Both the position numbers and the translations under genes were made by a program. Below, piece by piece: positions 9,707-19,452 of a stretch of DNA of 64,000 nt (its first letter is position 1; every line of letters starts with the position of its first letter). A model generated the notes under the pieces. It was not told the DNA's origin and ran no database searches. It worked only from the letters and a program-made list of their open reading frames with translations. The stretch covers positions 1-64,000 of the forward strand of contig NZ_NFKT01000020.1 in NCBI RefSeq assembly GCF_002160525.1. Direction: 5' to 3'. Source of the stretch: Lachnoclostridium sp. An169 (lineage in GTDB: Bacteria; Bacillota; Clostridia; Lachnospirales; Lachnospiraceae).

Positions 9707-10627
9707 TTATTTCTTCACCCTTGTCAAATCTATCCACTCGCCAAATTTTTTATCCCAAATTGGTGGTTCGAATTTTTTAAACCCGCTCCAGTGAAAAAAA
9801 GTGATTTCACCGAAATACACTTTCCCATTCACGTCATAAAAATCTATTCTTGCCTGTGGAAGTCCTGCCGAAATTTTCTCTGCAAGTGATTTCATTTCTT
9901 CAAATGTCTTAGGCTTTTCATACTGTTTTGTGGAATTAGGATGGCCATTTGTAAATGGCAGTTTTCTGAATTCAGCATCAAAAAAATCAAATTTAGTCTC
10001 TTCTGTATTACTTTCACGATCAGATGCAATGAACATTGCCTTAACTTTACCATCAAAGCAGAAAAATTTGTAATCTTTGAGCTCATACCCAGATTCGTCT
10101 ACCATATATGCTTCAGCAATAATTCTTCTCGGGACATCTTTATATGGCCACTCTCGGTTCTGCATATAGTAGTCGTTCTTTAAGCACTTATCAATTTTCT
10201 TTTTGGTTGCCGACATATTCAATTTGCTTTTATTCGTACAGATAACCAATCCTCCCGAATCATGTGTGCATTTCAAAACGAACTGATTGGGCAGTTTGCT
10301 GAAATCAATTTCGTCAAAACTGTCCCATACGCCTAGAGTTGGAATGATATATTGCTCACCAATAATATTTGCCACAATTTCTTTCACTTGGTATTTATCT
10401 ACTAATTGAACATATTGCGGATTTCTATCATTTAATTTCAACCATTGCAATTTTTCATTGTATGTTTGAGGATTTTCCAAATTCAAATCATACCCAAAAA
10501 CATTCTTAAATTGCATACATAGAAAATCTCTATCAGACATTGTCTTATAAAAGCCGTGTTGCGCCAAAAAAATGGTACGTTTTTCTTTATCAAATAAGAA
10601 AGTTCTTATTCCTTTAATTAAATGCAT
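9707..10627 (-). CDS. ATP-grasp (TupA-like) protein
   Basis: The 306-residue protein carries the TupA-like ATP-grasp signature seen in teichuronopeptide and capsule loci: FVLKCTHDSGG early, then RIIAEAYMVDE, LKDYKFFCFDGKVKAMF and ITFFHWSGF. Members are thought to ligate an amino acid or similar group to a uronic acid carboxylate by an acyl-phosphate route. That fits well with the UDP-glucuronate-forming dehydrogenase directly upstream. It sits 4 nt after the GT4 gene. The substrate is inferred from context only. Confidence 0.8.
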   Translation of the reverse strand: MHLIKGIRTFLFDKEKRTIFLAQHGFYKTMSDRDFLCMQFKNVFGYDLNLENPQTYNEKLQWLKLNDRNPQYVQLVDKYQVKEIVANIIGEQYIIPTLGVWDSFDEIDFSKLPNQFVLKCTHDSGGLVICTNKSKLNMSATKKKIDKCLKNDYYMQNREWPYKDVPRRIIAEAYMVDESGYELKDYKFFCFDGKVKAMFIASDRESNTEETKFDFFDAEFRKLPFTNGHPNSTKQYEKPKTFEEMKSLAEKISAGLPQARIDFYDVNGKVYFGEITFFHWSGFKKFEPPIWDKKFGEWIDLTRVKK

Positions 10628-10638
10628 AATAGACTCCT

Positions 10639-11889
10639 TTAGTCTCTCTGGAAAATATCTCGGGTATAAACCTTCGTTTTCACATCATCCAAGCATTTGT
10701 CATAACGATTTGCAATGACAGCATCGCAACGGTTCTTGAATTGTTCCAGATCATTTACTACCAAGCTTCCGAAGAATGTTTCCCCATCCTTGAGCGTTGG
10801 CTCGTACACAATCACCGTTGCTCCCTTTGCCTTGATTCGTTTCATAACCCCTTGAATAGAACTTTGCCGGAAGTTGTCACTGTTTGATTTCATAGTTAAC
10901 CGGTATACACCAATGACGACTTTTTTTTCTTTTCTCTCATCCCAACTATCGTTTGCTCCATAAGCCCCAGCAATCTCCAGAACTCTATCCGCAATGAAGT
11001 CCTTCCTTGTTCTATTACTCTCAACAATAGCCTGGATCAGGTTTTCAGGGACATCTTGGTAATTTGCCAGCAACTGTTTGGTGTCCTTAGGCAGACAATA
11101 ACCGCCGTAACCGAAGCTCGGATTGTTATAATGGCTTCCAATTCTCGGATCCAGACAAACGCCATCAATGATCTGCTTGGTGTTCAGTCCTTTGCTTTCC
11201 GCATATGTATCTAGTTCATTGAAATAAGCCACACGCAGTGCCAGGTAGGTATTAGCGAACAATTTTACAGCCTCTGCCTCTGTGAACCCCATAAACAACG
11301 TGTCGATGTTTTCCTTAATTGCGCCCTCTTGGAGCAGCTTTGCGAACGTCTCTGCCGCCTTAACCAATCTGGCATTCTCAACATCAGTGCCAACGATGAT
11401 CCTGCTAGGATACAAATTATCGTACAATGCTTTGGACTCTCTTAAAAATTCAGGACTAAAGATGATGTTATCGCAGTGAGATTTCTCTCTGATACTTGCC
11501 GTGTAACCCACCGGGATTGTGCTCTTAATTACCATAATCGCTTCCGGATTGTACTGGATCACCAGCTTGATCACGGCTTCAACTGCACTGGTATCAAAGA
11601 AATTCTTCTTGCTATCATAGTTGGTCGGTGCAGCGATTACTACAAAATCTGCATCACTATAAGCCGCTTCCGCGTCCAGTGTGGCAGTCAGATTCAATTC
11701 CTTCTCGGCAAGATACTTTTCAATATAGTCATCTTGAATAGGGGACTGCTTTTTATTGATCAGCTCTACTTTCTCAGGTACGATGTCCACAGCCATTACT
11801 TTGTGATGCTGTGCCAGAAGCGTGGCAATTGAAAGGCCTACATAACCGGTACCAGCGACAGCGATCTTTAAATCTTTGAATTCTCTCAT
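10639..11889 (-). CDS. ugd: UDP-glucose 6-dehydrogenase (copy 1)
   Basis: The 416-residue enzyme oxidises UDP-glucose to UDP-glucuronate with NAD+. The N-terminal dinucleotide motif [20 protein letters not shown], the central FSPEFLRES and the catalytic-cysteine loop [11 protein letters not shown] are all present. A strong GGAGGAG site precedes the ATG. Together with the epimerase upstream it can supply UDP-glucuronate and possibly UDP-galacturonate for the capsule. A close paralog is at 45332-46573. A CACTG-GCAA-CAGTG hairpin lies in the 114-nt leader before it. Confidence 0.93.
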   Translation of the reverse strand: MREFKDLKIAVAGTGYVGLSIATLLAQHHKVMAVDIVPEKVELINKKQSPIQDDYIEKYLAEKELNLTATLDAEAAYSDADFVVIAAPTNYDSKKNFFDTSAVEAVIKLVIQYNPEAIMVIKSTIPVGYTASIREKSHCDNIIFSPEFLRESKALYDNLYPSRIIVGTDVENARLVKAAETFAKLLQEGAIKENIDTLFMGFTEAEAVKLFANTYLALRVAYFNELDTYAESKGLNTKQIIDGVCLDPRIGSHYNNPSFGYGGYCLPKDTKQLLANYQDVPENLIQAIVESNRTRKDFIADRVLEIAGAYGANDSWDERKEKKVVIGVYRLTMKSNSDNFRQSSIQGVMKRIKAKGATVIVYEPTLKDGETFFGSLVVNDLEQFKNRCDAVIANRYDKCLDDVKTKVYTRDIFQRD

Positions 11890-12003
11890 ATAATCGATCT
11901 CCTCCCCACATGCTTACGCAATGGTTCTTATATTTCACACTGTTGCCAGTGTATTTCCACCGACGGTACATTCCGTTTCTTTGTGTTCTCACATGTTATG
12001 TTT

Positions 12004-13068
12004 TCACATATAGAAATCCCGATACCATTCAGTAAATTTCCGCAGTCCAGTTCTCAGGTCTGTACTCGGCTTGAATCCGAAGTCATGTTCCAAGGCGCTC
12101 GTATCCGCATAGGTCACAGGCACATCTCCGGGCTGCATCGGAACCAGTTCTTTATGAGCATCAAAATCGTAATCTTCCGACAGCACACCAGCTCGTACCA
12201 ACTCTTCGCTCAAAATCTGCACGAAGTCCAATAGGTTCTCCGGATTGTTGTTGCCAATGTTATAGAGAGCATAAGGTGGAACAGGAAGTCCATCCTCACC
12301 GGTTGCCTTGTCAGGAGCTTTGCCCATCACCTTTTCCACACCGGTCACAATGTCATCGATATATGTAAAGTCGCGTTTGCAGTTGCCGTAGTTGAATATC
12401 TGGATTGTCTTACCGGCTCTTAACTTATCAGTGAAGCCAAAGTAGGCCATATCCGGGCGACCAGCAGGGCCATACACTGTGAAGAACCTCAAACCAGTTG
12501 ACGGAATGTTGTACAGCTTCGCATAAGCATGGGCCATCAGTTCGTTTGATTTCTTCGTGGCGGCGTAAAGAGAAATTGGATTGTCCACCTTATCATCAGT
12601 GCTGTATGGAATCTTTTTGTTGGAACCATAAACAGATGAACTGGACGCATATACCAGATGTTCCACAGGAGTATTCCCTTCATTATAAGAATGTCGGCAG
12701 GCTTCCAGAATGTTGTAAAATCCAATCAAGTTCGATTCTATATAGGCATCTGGATTAATAATGGAGTAGCGCACGCCGGCTTGTGCGGCCAGATTAACAA
12801 CGACCTGGGGCTGGTACTGCTTGAACAAATTCTCAACCAGACCCTTATCTGCAATGCTGCCCTTGATAAAAACAAAAGAAGGATGTACGGACAGTTCGGT
12901 CAATCTCGCTTCTTTTAGCCGCACATCATAATAGTCATTCATATTATCGATACCAACCACCGTTACATCCTGCACATCATCGTAAAGACGCTTTACCAAA
13001 TTTGAGCCGATGAAGCCGGCTGCTCCGGTCACCAATATTGTTTTCTTATGCAGATCAACACAGCTCAT
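12004..13068 (-). CDS. NAD-dependent nucleotide-sugar epimerase (UDP-glucuronate 4-epimerase type)
   Basis: This 354-residue extended SDR has TILVTGAAGFIGSNLVKRLY at the N terminus, catalytic S/T and YAATKKSNELM (YxxxK), and the RFFTVYGPAGRPDMA segment characteristic of UDP-glucuronate 4-epimerases. It would interconvert UDP-GlcA and UDP-GalA, in line with the next gene, UDP-glucose dehydrogenase. An upstream in-frame ATG exists at 13089, but the AGGGG site fits the ATG at 13068. It sits at the junction where the locus changes from GC-rich to AT-rich. Confidence 0.88.
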   Translation of the reverse strand: MSCVDLHKKTILVTGAAGFIGSNLVKRLYDDVQDVTVVGIDNMNDYYDVRLKEARLTELSVHPSFVFIKGSIADKGLVENLFKQYQPQVVVNLAAQAGVRYSIINPDAYIESNLIGFYNILEACRHSYNEGNTPVEHLVYASSSSVYGSNKKIPYSTDDKVDNPISLYAATKKSNELMAHAYAKLYNIPSTGLRFFTVYGPAGRPDMAYFGFTDKLRAGKTIQIFNYGNCKRDFTYIDDIVTGVEKVMGKAPDKATGEDGLPVPPYALYNIGNNNPENLLDFVQILSEELVRAGVLSEDYDFDAHKELVPMQPGDVPVTYADTSALEHDFGFKPSTDLRTGLRKFTEWYRDFYM

Positions 13069-13154
13069 AACATTACTACCCCTTTTCATCTCATTCTTGC
13101 ATTGTATTTTTTCTATATAAATAATTAACTGCTTATTCTGGGTATCAAATCTTC

Positions 13155-13220
13155 TTAATTAATATCACGCTCGCTAACCCCAAATTGATATTCACCATTA
13201 TTGATCATCAAAATTCTCAT
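13155..13220 (-). pseudogene. 21-codon stub of a lost glycosyltransferase-type gene
   Basis: An ATG overlaps the stop of the preceding GT4 gene (ATGA) and begins MRILMINNGEYQF, a beginning typical of GT4-type capsule genes. It reaches a TAA after 21 codons. The coupled start and the family-like beginning suggest a former gene whose body was replaced by the epimerase and variable genes. The rest of the gap to 13068 is AT-rich and featureless. This would be the recombination junction of the capsule locus. Confidence 0.4.
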
Positions 13221-14401
13221 GACACAATCTCCCCGGAATACCGATCCGCCTCAGCCACCTTGTTCTCATACAGCCCCAGCGTCTTCTCCGTCACTTCATC
13301 CCAGTTATATCTGCCGCAGATATAATCCGCAGCCTCATCCTTATATTTCTTCACAGTTTCCGGCTTATCTTCTAGCTTCTGCAGAACCCTCGCCAGATCT
13401 GCGCTATTTCCTTTCTTAAACACTGCCGCTTTATCCCCGACTACCTCGGTACATTCCGCGATATCTGACACAACGCAGCAGTTGCCATAGCTCATCGCTT
13501 CCAACAGACTCAGTGGCATCCCTTCCAGATCCGAGGGCAGTACATATACATAAGCGTTACTGTACAGTTCTTTCAAAAGTTTCCCCTGCACGAATCCGGT
13601 AAACAGGATACGGCTATCATCCTTTGCCAGTTCTTTCAAATCATTGGCATAGGCATCGGTATCCGAGGAGCCACCTGCAATGACAAGCTTCTTTTCAGTT
13701 TTTACCTTTTTGAAAGCTTCAATCAGATATTTCAGTCCCTTCTCCGGAACTAACCTGCCAAGATAAAGGTAATAGGAATTTTTTTCCACCCCAAACTTCT
13801 CCGTGATCAGCTCTGCCTTTTCCGGAACAGGCCGGTTGACCCCGTTAGGGACAAACACCGTTTCCCTGCCATAAGTTTTCCGGAAATACTCCTGAACCCC
13901 TCGGCTCAGTACGATGACTTCATCGGCGAACCTTGCAGCGCATTTTTCGCCAAGCATGATATAAGTACTGGCGAATTTTCCCCACTTGGTTCTCCTGTGA
14001 TCCAGACCGTGGATCGTAGCCACACACCGTTTGCCGAACAATTTCGGTAGCCAGAGCATGGCGCACGGTCCTTCCGCGTGGAAGTGAACCACATCATAAT
14101 TTCCCGCTGCGCAATGCAGAGCCGCAAAAAAAGAAGCCGACATTGCTGCAAGTCCTTTCTTGTCAATGGTAAATACGGATTTCAGCCGGACTCCTTTATA
14201 AGAATCTGTTTTCTTTGTATCAAAGGCCTTTCCACTTACGTGGTGCCCTTTCCGGTTATAGCAGGTTACATGATGTCCCAGGGCAGCCATGCGTGTCGAA
14301 AGCTCCTCGATCACCACTTCGATTCCTCCCTCACGGGAAGGAATCCGCTTGTGACCGAGCATTGCTATGTTCAGTTTTCCGTCGTTATGTACTGGTTTCA
14401 T
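13217..14401 (-). CDS. Glycosyltransferase family 4 (rhamnosyltransferase-like)
   Basis: The 394-residue GT-B enzyme starts MKPVHNDGKLNIAMLGHKRI, followed by PSREGGIEVVIEEL. It has the C-terminal donor domain LYLGRLVPEKGLKYLIEAF and LEGMPLSLLEAMSYG with the EX7E motif. The frame is open further upstream, but that extension is not protein-like. An AGGTGAT site just before 14401 supports this start. It is the first sugar-adding enzyme after the WbaP-like initiating transferase, so it likely adds the second sugar. It belongs to the conserved head of the locus. Confidence 0.88.
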   Translation of the reverse strand: MKPVHNDGKLNIAMLGHKRIPSREGGIEVVIEELSTRMAALGHHVTCYNRKGHHVSGKAFDTKKTDSYKGVRLKSVFTIDKKGLAAMSASFFAALHCAAGNYDVVHFHAEGPCAMLWLPKLFGKRCVATIHGLDHRRTKWGKFASTYIMLGEKCAARFADEVIVLSRGVQEYFRKTYGRETVFVPNGVNRPVPEKAELITEKFGVEKNSYYLYLGRLVPEKGLKYLIEAFKKVKTEKKLVIAGGSSDTDAYANDLKELAKDDSRILFTGFVQGKLLKELYSNAYVYVLPSDLEGMPLSLLEAMSYGNCCVVSDIAECTEVVGDKAAVFKKGNSADLARVLQKLEDKPETVKKYKDEAADYICGRYNWDEVTEKTLGLYENKVAEADRYSGEIVS

Positions 14402-14509
14402 GCGTATCACCTGCCTGTGATCCTTTTCTGAAATAACCGCCGGAATTCCGGGATATTTATACGATCTATTGCAATCGGTCACTCGGAATCCGCTCCGCTT
14501 CTTCCTCGT

Positions 14510-14537
14510 AAAGCTCTCCGCTAGCGCTCCGAGCTTT
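14510..14537. repeat. Inverted repeat between GT4 and WbaP genes
   Basis: AAAGCTC (14510-14516) and GAGCTTT (14531-14537) flank a small CGCTAGCG palindrome in the 166-nt gap. No clear T-tract follows on the minus strand, so it would be a processing hairpin or a weak terminator at most. Confidence 0.3.
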
Positions 14538-14567
14538 AAATAATTGTTATTATTTGAAGTTCCCATC

Positions 14568-16010
14568 CTACTTTGATCCACTCCCCTTGAGCACCACAAG
14601 CACTGTCTTTAGTATGATCTTGATATCCATCCCGAATGTCCAGTTCTTTATGTATTCCATATCCAGCTTTACCACTTCTTCAAAATCGGTGATATTGCTT
14701 CTTCCGCTGACCTGCCACATGCCGGTCAGACCGGGTTTGATGGCGAGCCGCGCTCTGTGGGAGTGTTCATACTGCTGCCATTCATCTTCTGTCGGCGGTC
14801 TTGTCCCGACCAGGCTCATATCGCCTTTGAGGACATTCCAGAACTGCGGGAACTCATCCAGGGAAGTTTTTCTTATAAACCACCCGAGACCGTGTCTGCT
14901 GCCGTCCGGACCGCTTCCGATGATACGGGGATCATTTTCCATTTTGAACATGAAGCCCTGCATCTCGTTTTTCTTCATTAATTCCTGTTTTCTCTTCTCA
15001 GCGTCCGTGTACATGCTCCGGAATTTATAGATCTTGAATCTCTTTCCGTTCTTGCCCACACGGGTCTGCGAGAAGAAGATCGGGCCGGGCGAAGCGCTGT
15101 AGATCGCAGGTCCCAGAAACAGGAAGATAATTCCTGTCAGCAGGACGCCTACCAGGCCGCCGCAGATATCAAGTACTCTTTTCAGAAATACTTCTCTCTG
15201 CTGTGCAACTCTCAGGGAGGACGTCACGACGGTAAATCCACCCATACGGTTGATGTACTGATTGTTTCCTCCGATTCCCAGATCGCCGAGACTGTAGTGT
15301 ACAGTCAGCCCCATATTGATACAGGTATCAATCAGGTGTCTCGGGATGCCGTAGCTCTGTCTTACTTTTATGAGTACCGCATCCACCCACCGCGTCTGTA
15401 TATAGTCAGGAACCGCATCTGCGCAGCACACTACCGGGATTCCCCGGACTGCTTCATCTTCCCGGACGTTTCCGTCCACGAATGCGATTCCGATGATTTC
15501 AAATTCATTGAAGCTGTTCAGCTTCATTATCTCCAGTGTATCTTCCACTTCTTCTCTTGTTGTGATCAGCAGCATCTTCACTTTGTCATAGAAAAGACGT
15601 TTATGCCTTACAAGGAAGCCTTTCCAGAGCACTCTTCCTACATAGACAAATATCAGTGCCGCCGGGACAAACCAGAGAAAAGAGAGTCTTGAGAAAGCTC
15701 CGCCGTTCTGGCTTAAGAACAGGTATGCAATCTCAAATACACATACTACAACAACATGCCGCAGTACATTTTTAAATTCCTGGAAGTATCCTCTGCGCAT
15801 GATACCGTGATACGGTTCCATAAAGAAAGCCGCACAGATATCAGCCAGGCCGATAAGTAATCCGATGTTCAGATACAACGGATCGTGATACGGAATATGC
15901 AATCCCCGCCTCATAATACAACTGAACACATAGGCAGCCTGAAGCATGATCAGGTCCAGAAGGATAAAGTCCCAGTGTTTCAGCCAGCTGTTTGATATTC
16001 TGCTGTACAT
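14568..16010 (-). CDS. Undecaprenyl-phosphate sugar phosphotransferase (WbaP-like)
   Basis: The 480-residue polyprenyl glycosylphosphotransferase starts capsule synthesis by placing a sugar-1-phosphate on undecaprenyl phosphate. Four or five helices occupy about residues 10-130, then a CoA-binding-like middle domain, a helix near 280-300, and the catalytic domain. The last shows FFSQTRVGKNGKRFKIYKFR, SMYTDAE, GWFIRKTSLDEFPQFWNVL, KGDMSLVGTRPP and the terminal KPGLTGMWQVSGRS. Length and layout are normal. Which sugar it uses (glucose, galactose or other) cannot be told. Confidence 0.93.
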   Translation of the reverse strand: MYSRISNSWLKHWDFILLDLIMLQAAYVFSCIMRRGLHIPYHDPLYLNIGLLIGLADICAAFFMEPYHGIMRRGYFQEFKNVLRHVVVVCVFEIAYLFLSQNGGAFSRLSFLWFVPAALIFVYVGRVLWKGFLVRHKRLFYDKVKMLLITTREEVEDTLEIMKLNSFNEFEIIGIAFVDGNVREDEAVRGIPVVCCADAVPDYIQTRWVDAVLIKVRQSYGIPRHLIDTCINMGLTVHYSLGDLGIGGNNQYINRMGGFTVVTSSLRVAQQREVFLKRVLDICGGLVGVLLTGIIFLFLGPAIYSASPGPIFFSQTRVGKNGKRFKIYKFRSMYTDAEKRKQELMKKNEMQGFMFKMENDPRIIGSGPDGSRHGLGWFIRKTSLDEFPQFWNVLKGDMSLVGTRPPTEDEWQQYEHSHRARLAIKPGLTGMWQVSGRSNITDFEEVVKLDMEYIKNWTFGMDIKIILKTVLVVLKGSGSK

Positions 16011-16149
16011 ATTTCAACATTCCTTTTGCAGCCCCACCACAAGAGCTCTTTCTTTCCCTCACGATAAGGTTGTGCAGGTTTCTTTGCAGCCGGACGGATT
16101 ACGGATTTTCTCCTTTTCTCCGCCCGGAATCTTGTCTTCTCTGCCAGCC

Positions 16150-16863
16150 CTAACGTCTTGCTTTTCTAAACGTAACTGCTGCAACTACTGCAAGTACAAC
16201 AGCTGCTCCGAGCCAGAACATCCAGACAGATGGCATACCTGTCTGCGGAGATGTACCTACTGCGGTATCTGCTGCGTTCTCATTTACATCCGCGATGATA
16301 GCAACAGGGGAGAGATCTTCAAATGTGGCCGTGATCTCCTGATTGTCATAGTCCACATCATCCGGTGTGATCACTTCCCAGAGGGCTCTCTCTGTACTGA
16401 AGTGAAGGATACGCACATTCGTCATTGCCGTTGTCAGTGAAGGTACTGACAGCGTAGCGACATAACGTCCGTCTGCATCCTGCACGCCGCCATCGACCGG
16501 AACCAGGTCAAAGAACTGGGTAACCATGCTCTTGCCTTCAATTTCCGTCTCCAGAGCGCCAATCTGCTCTTCCGTCATGTTCAGCGTCTCAGTTCCCGCG
16601 GAGACGATCTCACGTACCTTCTCTGCAAGGTCCTGAAGTGGTGTGCTGCCGGAATTGATCTCCATGATGGCTTCCACGGTCTGCGGCGCAGTCTCTATCG
16701 TATCGGCAAAGGTTTCCTCTGAAGCTTCATACACTTCGTATCTGCCGGTGGATTCGCCGGAAATTACGACGTCTGATGTTCTGCTTCCTGCTGCGAAAAC
16801 CGTTGCAGCCTGCGATACAATAAGTGCAGCTGCCAGAATCGCGCCAAAGATTTTTTTCTTCAT
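16150..16863 (-). CDS. Secreted surface protein with SPQTG-type sorting signal
   Basis: The protein has about 237 residues: an N-terminal signal peptide (MKKKIFGAILAAALIVSQAA, then TVFA), an acidic extracellular region and a C-terminal SPQTG motif followed by a hydrophobic helix and an RKARR tail. That is a sortase substrate layout. Clostridial class B sortases are known to recognise [SN]PxTG, and a class B sortase gene lies directly upstream (26-nt gap). A GTG at 16869 is possible, but AAGGTG is best spaced for the ATG at 16863. A capsule-anchoring or assembly role is inferred from position. No recognised domain is seen in the middle. Confidence 0.75.
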   Translation of the reverse strand: MKKKIFGAILAAALIVSQAATVFAAGSRTSDVVISGESTGRYEVYEASEETFADTIETAPQTVEAIMEINSGSTPLQDLAEKVREIVSAGTETLNMTEEQIGALETEIEGKSMVTQFFDLVPVDGGVQDADGRYVATLSVPSLTTAMTNVRILHFSTERALWEVITPDDVDYDNQEITATFEDLSPVAIIADVNENAADTAVGTSPQTGMPSVWMFWLGAAVVLAVVAAVTFRKARR

Positions 16864-16888
16864 GTCCACTCACCTTTCCTTTCTTTTT

Positions 16889-17656
16889 TTATTGTTCTAT
16901 AGAAACCAGCACGCCCTGCACCAGAAATCTATGGTCACGCTGGCTGCCATAGCAGGTTGATAATGTGACGATCTTATCGTCACTGTCCACATTCATGGAC
17001 GTATCGATACAGGAACTCATATCCCTCACTGAGAAAATATTGTCCAGATACTGCTGAAAAACGCGCGGATTCTGGAAATCAAAGCTCCTGAGCAAATGTC
17101 GGTTGTCATAAGGATACGCTGCAAATATCTCGTAATGCCTGATCGCGTCCGGAGTGTAGATAATGATCTCCTTATTTGCGTCAAAAAACGCCCTGTCATC
17201 ATATTCAAGGAGCGACCGGAACATAGATCCGTTTTTCATATCATGTCCATAGATCACAGTGTTCGGATCTTCGAAATCTTTACTGTTGTAATTTTCTGTA
17301 AAAATAGCTCCCTCGGTCTTCTGCTCATGGTCAATGGTATGGTTCAGATAATAACCGTTGTCATTCTCTCTTTGCAGGACCGGATAATCAATGGGCGTAC
17401 CCGGCACAGTAATCCAGGCGTACACGTCCGGATTTCTCTCCTGGAGCGTCTCAAAATCAATGGGAATCTCCACGGGGTCATCCGGCACATCCACTTCCGC
17501 TGCCTCCGCCGGATTTCCGGCTTTGACAGACTGGCGGATCTCGTCGTAGACCGCGCCCGCATTCTGTTCCTGTATGTACAGATATATTCCCACGCCCGCA
17601 CAGATAATAGCTGCTATGAGTATTATTATCCCTATTACTTTATACGCTCGCTTCAT
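16889..17656 (-). CDS. srtB: Class B sortase
   Basis: This 255-residue membrane-anchored transpeptidase has a helix at residues 8-28. The catalytic triad is visible as His138 in YGHDMKNGSMF, Cys235 in TLSTCYG and Arg243 in RDHRFLV. The WITVPGTPIDYPVLQ and FTENYNSKDF segments are typical of SrtB. It cleaves sorting signals and joins proteins to peptidoglycan outside the cell. The neighbouring protein at 16150-16863 is the likely substrate. Finding it inside the capsule head between the LCP and WbaP genes is unusual. Confidence 0.9.
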   Translation of the reverse strand: MKRAYKVIGIIILIAAIICAGVGIYLYIQEQNAGAVYDEIRQSVKAGNPAEAAEVDVPDDPVEIPIDFETLQERNPDVYAWITVPGTPIDYPVLQRENDNGYYLNHTIDHEQKTEGAIFTENYNSKDFEDPNTVIYGHDMKNGSMFRSLLEYDDRAFFDANKEIIIYTPDAIRHYEIFAAYPYDNRHLLRSFDFQNPRVFQQYLDNIFSVRDMSSCIDTSMNVDSDDKIVTLSTCYGSQRDHRFLVQGVLVSIEQ

Positions 17657-17708
17657 GTTTCTCCCACCTGTACCCTGCCGGGTTGGTGCCGGAATCTTAC
17701 CATTTCAC

Positions 17709-18704
17709 TTACGCCTCCCTGTAAAATGTCTCGATGATCTTCTGATAAAGAGCGTCATCATCGACATGGTACTCATCGTACATCTCACCTTCCGAGCCTT
17801 CCCCGGGGACTGTCCATCCCTCATTTGTATTGCCGGAAGATATACCTTCCATTATATCTAAAAACTGATCGGTTCCGATGTTCGTCACCATATAGGGTTC
17901 GAGAGCTGTATACAGTTCTGTCACGAACCCGGGATCAGTAGAAAACCGTTCTGTCGCCGCCTCACCAAAAGCACGGATATATTCTTCCTGGCGCTCCATC
18001 CGGCTGATGGCGCTCTGGCTTACCGTAATATCCCGATAGCGGACGAATGTCTCCGTCATCTCAGGTGTGAGCGTAACCTGTGCTCCCTCCTGATACTGCG
18101 GATCAATATTTTCAAGGCTGTCATTCGGGACAGTAACCGTCACCGTTCCCACGCTTTGCGTAAGCACCGGGATTCCATCCATGTTAATGGAGCAGTATCC
18201 CTGAACCGGAAGTCCATAGAAGAGATCCGACACCGCGTCTTTTGTCAGTTCGCAGCTTTCATATCCCCCGTCTCCATAAGCATAGGACAGGCTGATGTGA
18301 TCTTCCACTGTTCCGAGATCCTGCCCGCCCGGACCGTATACCTGAATCCGGGTCATGGTATCTCTCGGTATGGATATCACGGTTGCTTCCGCCTCCACGC
18401 GGTCCCAGGATACCAGATAAATTGCATCCGCCTGCCCGGCATTTGCCTGACCGATTGCCGTTGCTTCCTTCTCGCGGTTATCCACTCCCATGAAAAGAAA
18501 ATTGCTCAGATGATCATTATAATTATACTCTTTTCCGTTCCAGACCACATCTGCCGAACTTGAAGTGCCGCCTGTTTCCGCTGCAGTCTGCGAAGTCTCA
18601 TCCTGCCGGATGGTATTCCACACCAGTATTCCTCCCGCAGCCACGGCGATAACCGCCGCACAGACCGGTATCATCCACAGCTTTTTTTTCTTTCTTCCTG
18701 CCAT
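17709..18704 (-). CDS. LCP family (LytR-CpsA-Psr) glycopolymer ligase
   Basis: The 331-residue protein has one N-terminal helix (LWMIPVCAAVIAVAAGG) and an extracellular LCP domain with FLFMGVDNREKE, VISIPRDTMTRIQ and later VRYRDITVSQSAISRMERQ, which carry the conserved Asp/Arg residues. It would transfer the finished capsule from undecaprenyl-PP to peptidoglycan. The domain order matches CpsA-type members lacking the LytR_C part. It lies between the kinase and the sortase in the same operon. Confidence 0.9.
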   Translation of the reverse strand: MAGRKKKKLWMIPVCAAVIAVAAGGILVWNTIRQDETSQTAAETGGTSSSADVVWNGKEYNYNDHLSNFLFMGVDNREKEATAIGQANAGQADAIYLVSWDRVEAEATVISIPRDTMTRIQVYGPGGQDLGTVEDHISLSYAYGDGGYESCELTKDAVSDLFYGLPVQGYCSINMDGIPVLTQSVGTVTVTVPNDSLENIDPQYQEGAQVTLTPEMTETFVRYRDITVSQSAISRMERQEEYIRAFGEAATERFSTDPGFVTELYTALEPYMVTNIGTDQFLDIMEGISSGNTNEGWTVPGEGSEGEMYDEYHVDDDALYQKIIETFYREA

Positions 18705-18753
18705 ATTTCCGCCTTATCTTACCTGTTATTTTCCAAATTTCCCGTGTACTGTC

Positions 18754-19452
18754 CTATCTTTTATCTGAGCCTGTGTAATGATAGTAATGGTTATATTTCG
18801 AATAATACTTGTCCTTCTTTGTATCCACCTTATTGAGCACAGCTCCCAGAATCCGGCAGCCGCTCATCTCAAGCTGCTCTTTCGCCTTCACGGCGATCCG
18901 GTAGCTGACAAGCTCACTCTCGATAACAAGAACCGCTCCGTCGCACTGCTTTGCCACAATCGCCGCGTCGATCAGGCTGCCGATGGGCGGCGTGTCGATC
19001 AGGACGTAATCATATCCGTCCCTCGCGCTTTTCACAAGCAGGGCGAACGCCTCCTGCTCCAGAAGTTCCGACGGGTTCGGAGCTACCGGCCCGGCAAATA
19101 TGATATCTACATTTTCGAAATTCGTCTGATAGATAATGTCGCTGCCGCCAGTCTGCCCGCTCAGGAACTGGGAAAGTCCTTCTACTTTCTGCTTGACTCC
19201 GTATCTCGTAATAAATGTGGACTTCCGTATGTCTGCGTCAATTACCAGCACCCGTTTTCCCATCTTTCCGATCTCCATGGCAAGCTGGAACGTCACATCG
19301 CTTTTCCCTTCATTCGGATAACAGCTCGTAAATGCGATCGTCTTCACTTCCATTCCGGTAAACTGTATATTGGTACGGAGGGTCTTAATGGACTCTTCAT
19401 AAAAGTAATCCGATTTCTTCGGGTCGTTCATAATTACTTTTTGTTCTGCCAT
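18754..19452 (-). CDS. Capsule BY-kinase (CpsD-like)
   Basis: The 232-residue bacterial tyrosine kinase has Walker A SCYPNEGKSD, Walker A' VLVIDADIRKS and Walker B YVLIDTPPIGS. Its C-terminal tyrosine cluster (YYSKYNHYYHY) is the autophosphorylation tail. It lacks the membrane domain, which is on the separate CpsC-like protein encoded just upstream with a 19-nt overlap. It controls polymerisation and export and is dephosphorylated by the CpsB-like phosphatase at 20214. The split kinase/Wzz arrangement is standard for Firmicutes. Confidence 0.92.
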   Translation of the reverse strand: MAEQKVIMNDPKKSDYFYEESIKTLRTNIQFTGMEVKTIAFTSCYPNEGKSDVTFQLAMEIGKMGKRVLVIDADIRKSTFITRYGVKQKVEGLSQFLSGQTGGSDIIYQTNFENVDIIFAGPVAPNPSELLEQEAFALLVKSARDGYDYVLIDTPPIGSLIDAAIVAKQCDGAVLVIESELVSYRIAVKAKEQLEMSGCRILGAVLNKVDTKKDKYYSKYNHYYHYTGSDKR

